A stretch of DNA of 7,034 nt from CBDCAS01 sp965214015 (GTDB lineage: Bacteria > Pseudomonadota > Gammaproteobacteria > Coxiellales > Coxiellaceae): assembly GCA_965214015.1 (NCBI GenBank), contig CBDCAS010000014.1, positions 1 through 7,034 on the forward strand, read 5' to 3'. Each line of letters starts with the position of its first letter. Position 1 is the first letter of the stretch. The translations under genes and the position numbers were made by a program. Below the pieces are notes generated by a model. That model worked only from the letters and a program-made list of their open reading frames with translations. It was not told the origin of the DNA and searched no databases. Positions 6,075-7,034 of the stretch are shown one piece after another.

Positions 6075-6947
6075 TTAACGAACATTTTGTGCAATTGACT
6101 TATTCATTTCTTCTAATAAGGTTTGCATACTGTTAATCAAACTTACTGTGACGTTGTAGGTTTGCATTACTTTTTGCAATTGTAATTGAGATTGAGAAAC
6201 AAAGTCTGATGCTCGGTTAGAAGTGTTTTCTAGTGCTGATTTAACTGCATCAAGCCCACCTTTATCTAAGCTGTGATAATCTTTTTGTTTTGTAACATCA
6301 TAGCTGGCACTGAAATGCGTACCTCTGGGGATGTGATTTAAGACTACGCCAGCACCTGCTCCCAATGTATAAGTACACTTACCATTTGAACACTGTGGCT
6401 ATGGGTCGAGCTTGGTTGTTTGTCCAGCAAAAGCACCTGAATTATGAAAAGCGCCGGGGGTGTCGTCTTTTGCGAACCATTCACCATTGCTTCTTTGGTT
6501 GACTGAGAGTTTATATTTACCGTCATCGGAAACGAGTTCAAAGTGGGTCGGATGGCTACTGCCTACACCGAGATAGTCATCGATACTCTTGCCATCAACT
6601 TTAACGTCATTTTCTTCCATGTACTTAATAACATCAGGATTTAATTTGGTTTTATAAGTGTCTGAATTACTTTGCTTAGATACAAAAGCAATTTGCTCAT
6701 TAACTTCGTTCGCCATGTTTTGTGCATCACGCGATACTTTAGCTTTTTGTTGCATCTCAAGGTATTTATACTGCGCTAAATCTGACAGTAGGTTCATAAA
6801 CAAATACAGAACTGCAATACCGCCAGAAAGCACAATATCACCTTGGGTTGCAAGAGTATGGTCGGTGTCTACAATATTATTACTAACCTTGTTAGAAGAA
6901 TACTGCTCATTTGTGTTCACTGGACTTGATTCAATAGACGTGGACAT
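6075..6947 (-). pseudogene. EspA/SseB-like T3SS filament protein with internal amber stop, mosaic, cassette class II (gene 5)
   Basis: The start ATG at 6947 has AGGAGA at 6958-6953. The frame is collinear with its relatives for 290 codons plus stop, but codon 183 is TAG (6401-6399) where gene 4 has TGG for Trp in …LDPWPQC…. The product would be 182 aa, ending inside the cassette and lacking the C-terminal polymerisation module. The frame continues without another lesion to 6075; a TTG-initiated downstream fragment is not a likely real start. By nucleotide similarity the 5' part matches gene 2, the middle (about 6234-6707) matches gene 4 with six differences counted, and the 3' part matches gene 1. 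It could be a silent cassette donor, a suppressible gene, or a recently inactivated copy. Confidence 0.85.
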
Positions 6948-7034
6948 AACAATCTCCTAAATTAAACTTTGTACTTTCCCAACTTTTTGTTTTTACATTA
7001 AAAGTCAGAGTACTTATTTTTAGTTTAGGATCTC
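6948..7034 (-). promoter_or_regulatory. Leader region of gene 5, cut by the window edge
   Basis: These 87 bp are almost identical to the leader before gene 2 (2641-2727), with the ribosome site and an AT-rich stretch. By homology the TTTTCGATA box and the CTGGT-N3-ACCAG operator should lie just beyond the right edge. Confidence 0.6.

Noticed and set aside
6075..6365. Independent 96-aa gene starting at a TTG within gene 5
   Set aside because: The TTG is an ordinary leucine codon in the identical sequence of gene 4; no ribosome site was noticed. It is the 3' part of gene 5 after its amber stop.
538..6947. Diversity-generating retroelement (template/variable repeat with reverse transcriptase)
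   Set aside because: No reverse transcriptase is present, and the cassettes differ as whole unrelated blocks rather than by scattered adenine-directed substitutions.
1..7034. CRISPR array, tRNA or rRNA genes
   Set aside because: The repeats are few, long and gene-sized, with no regular short repeat-spacer pattern. I saw no cloverleaf or rRNA-like sequence.

Overview
The window is one tandem array of paralogous genes, all read from the minus strand (right to left). Their products have the organisation of EspA/SseB-type proteins, the subunits of the extracellular filament or translocator sheath of some type III secretion systems (T3SS). The family call rests on a hydrophobic N-terminal helix, then a segment built like EspA (…AQxMANxV…IADV…LPxxVIxYM…), and a C-terminal coiled-coil-like module. 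The DNA is AT-rich, gene starts carry good Shine-Dalgarno sites, and EspA/SseB-like proteins are typical of Gammaproteobacteria. I suggest a gammaproteobacterium, perhaps marine or animal-associated, but cannot name a genus. No other T3SS component, chaperone, recombinase or reverse transcriptase lies in the window.

Layout in transcription order: (5) a short-N-terminus gene at 6947-6075 with an internal amber stop; (4) an intact long gene at 5489-4203, 428 aa; (3) a long gene at 3981-2864 with a one-base frameshift in a poly-A tract; (2) an intact gene at 2640-1729, 303 aa; (1) an intact gene at 1377-538, 279 aa; (0) the first 32 codons of another long gene at 98-1, cut by the window edge. 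Three genes are intact, two are broken and one is partial.

Each gene has a shared N-terminal module, a shared C-terminal module of 64 residues that is almost invariant in protein sequence, and a variable central cassette of about 88-113 residues. The cassettes form two apparent classes: genes 1 and 3, and genes 2, 4 and 5. Genes 3 and 4, and probably 0, also carry N-terminal extensions with His/Asp-rich and, in gene 4, Gly/Ser-rich stretches. In EspA the corresponding central region is the surface-exposed hypervariable part of the filament, so the array looks like a repertoire of alternative filament surfaces on a constant polymerisation scaffold.

The DNA shows how the repertoire may be reshuffled. 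Gene 5 is a mosaic: its start matches gene 2, its middle matches gene 4 and its end matches gene 1. The spacer after gene 5 and the spacer after gene 1 are about 98% identical and both lead into a long-type gene, so the array has a duplicated unit of about 5.4 kb. The two broken genes may be silent cassette donors, or simply decaying.

Every start with visible upstream DNA (genes 0-4) is preceded at 130-150 bp by the same inverted repeat, CTGGT-N3-ACCAG (right arm degenerate before gene 3), 19-20 bp from a TTTTCGATA block. This suggests one regulator acting at a separate promoter for each gene. Two small non-coding elements interrupt the array: a 134-bp MITE-like element with an 8-bp target duplication, whose empty site is preserved in the other spacer copy, and a REP-like palindromic cluster just after gene 2.
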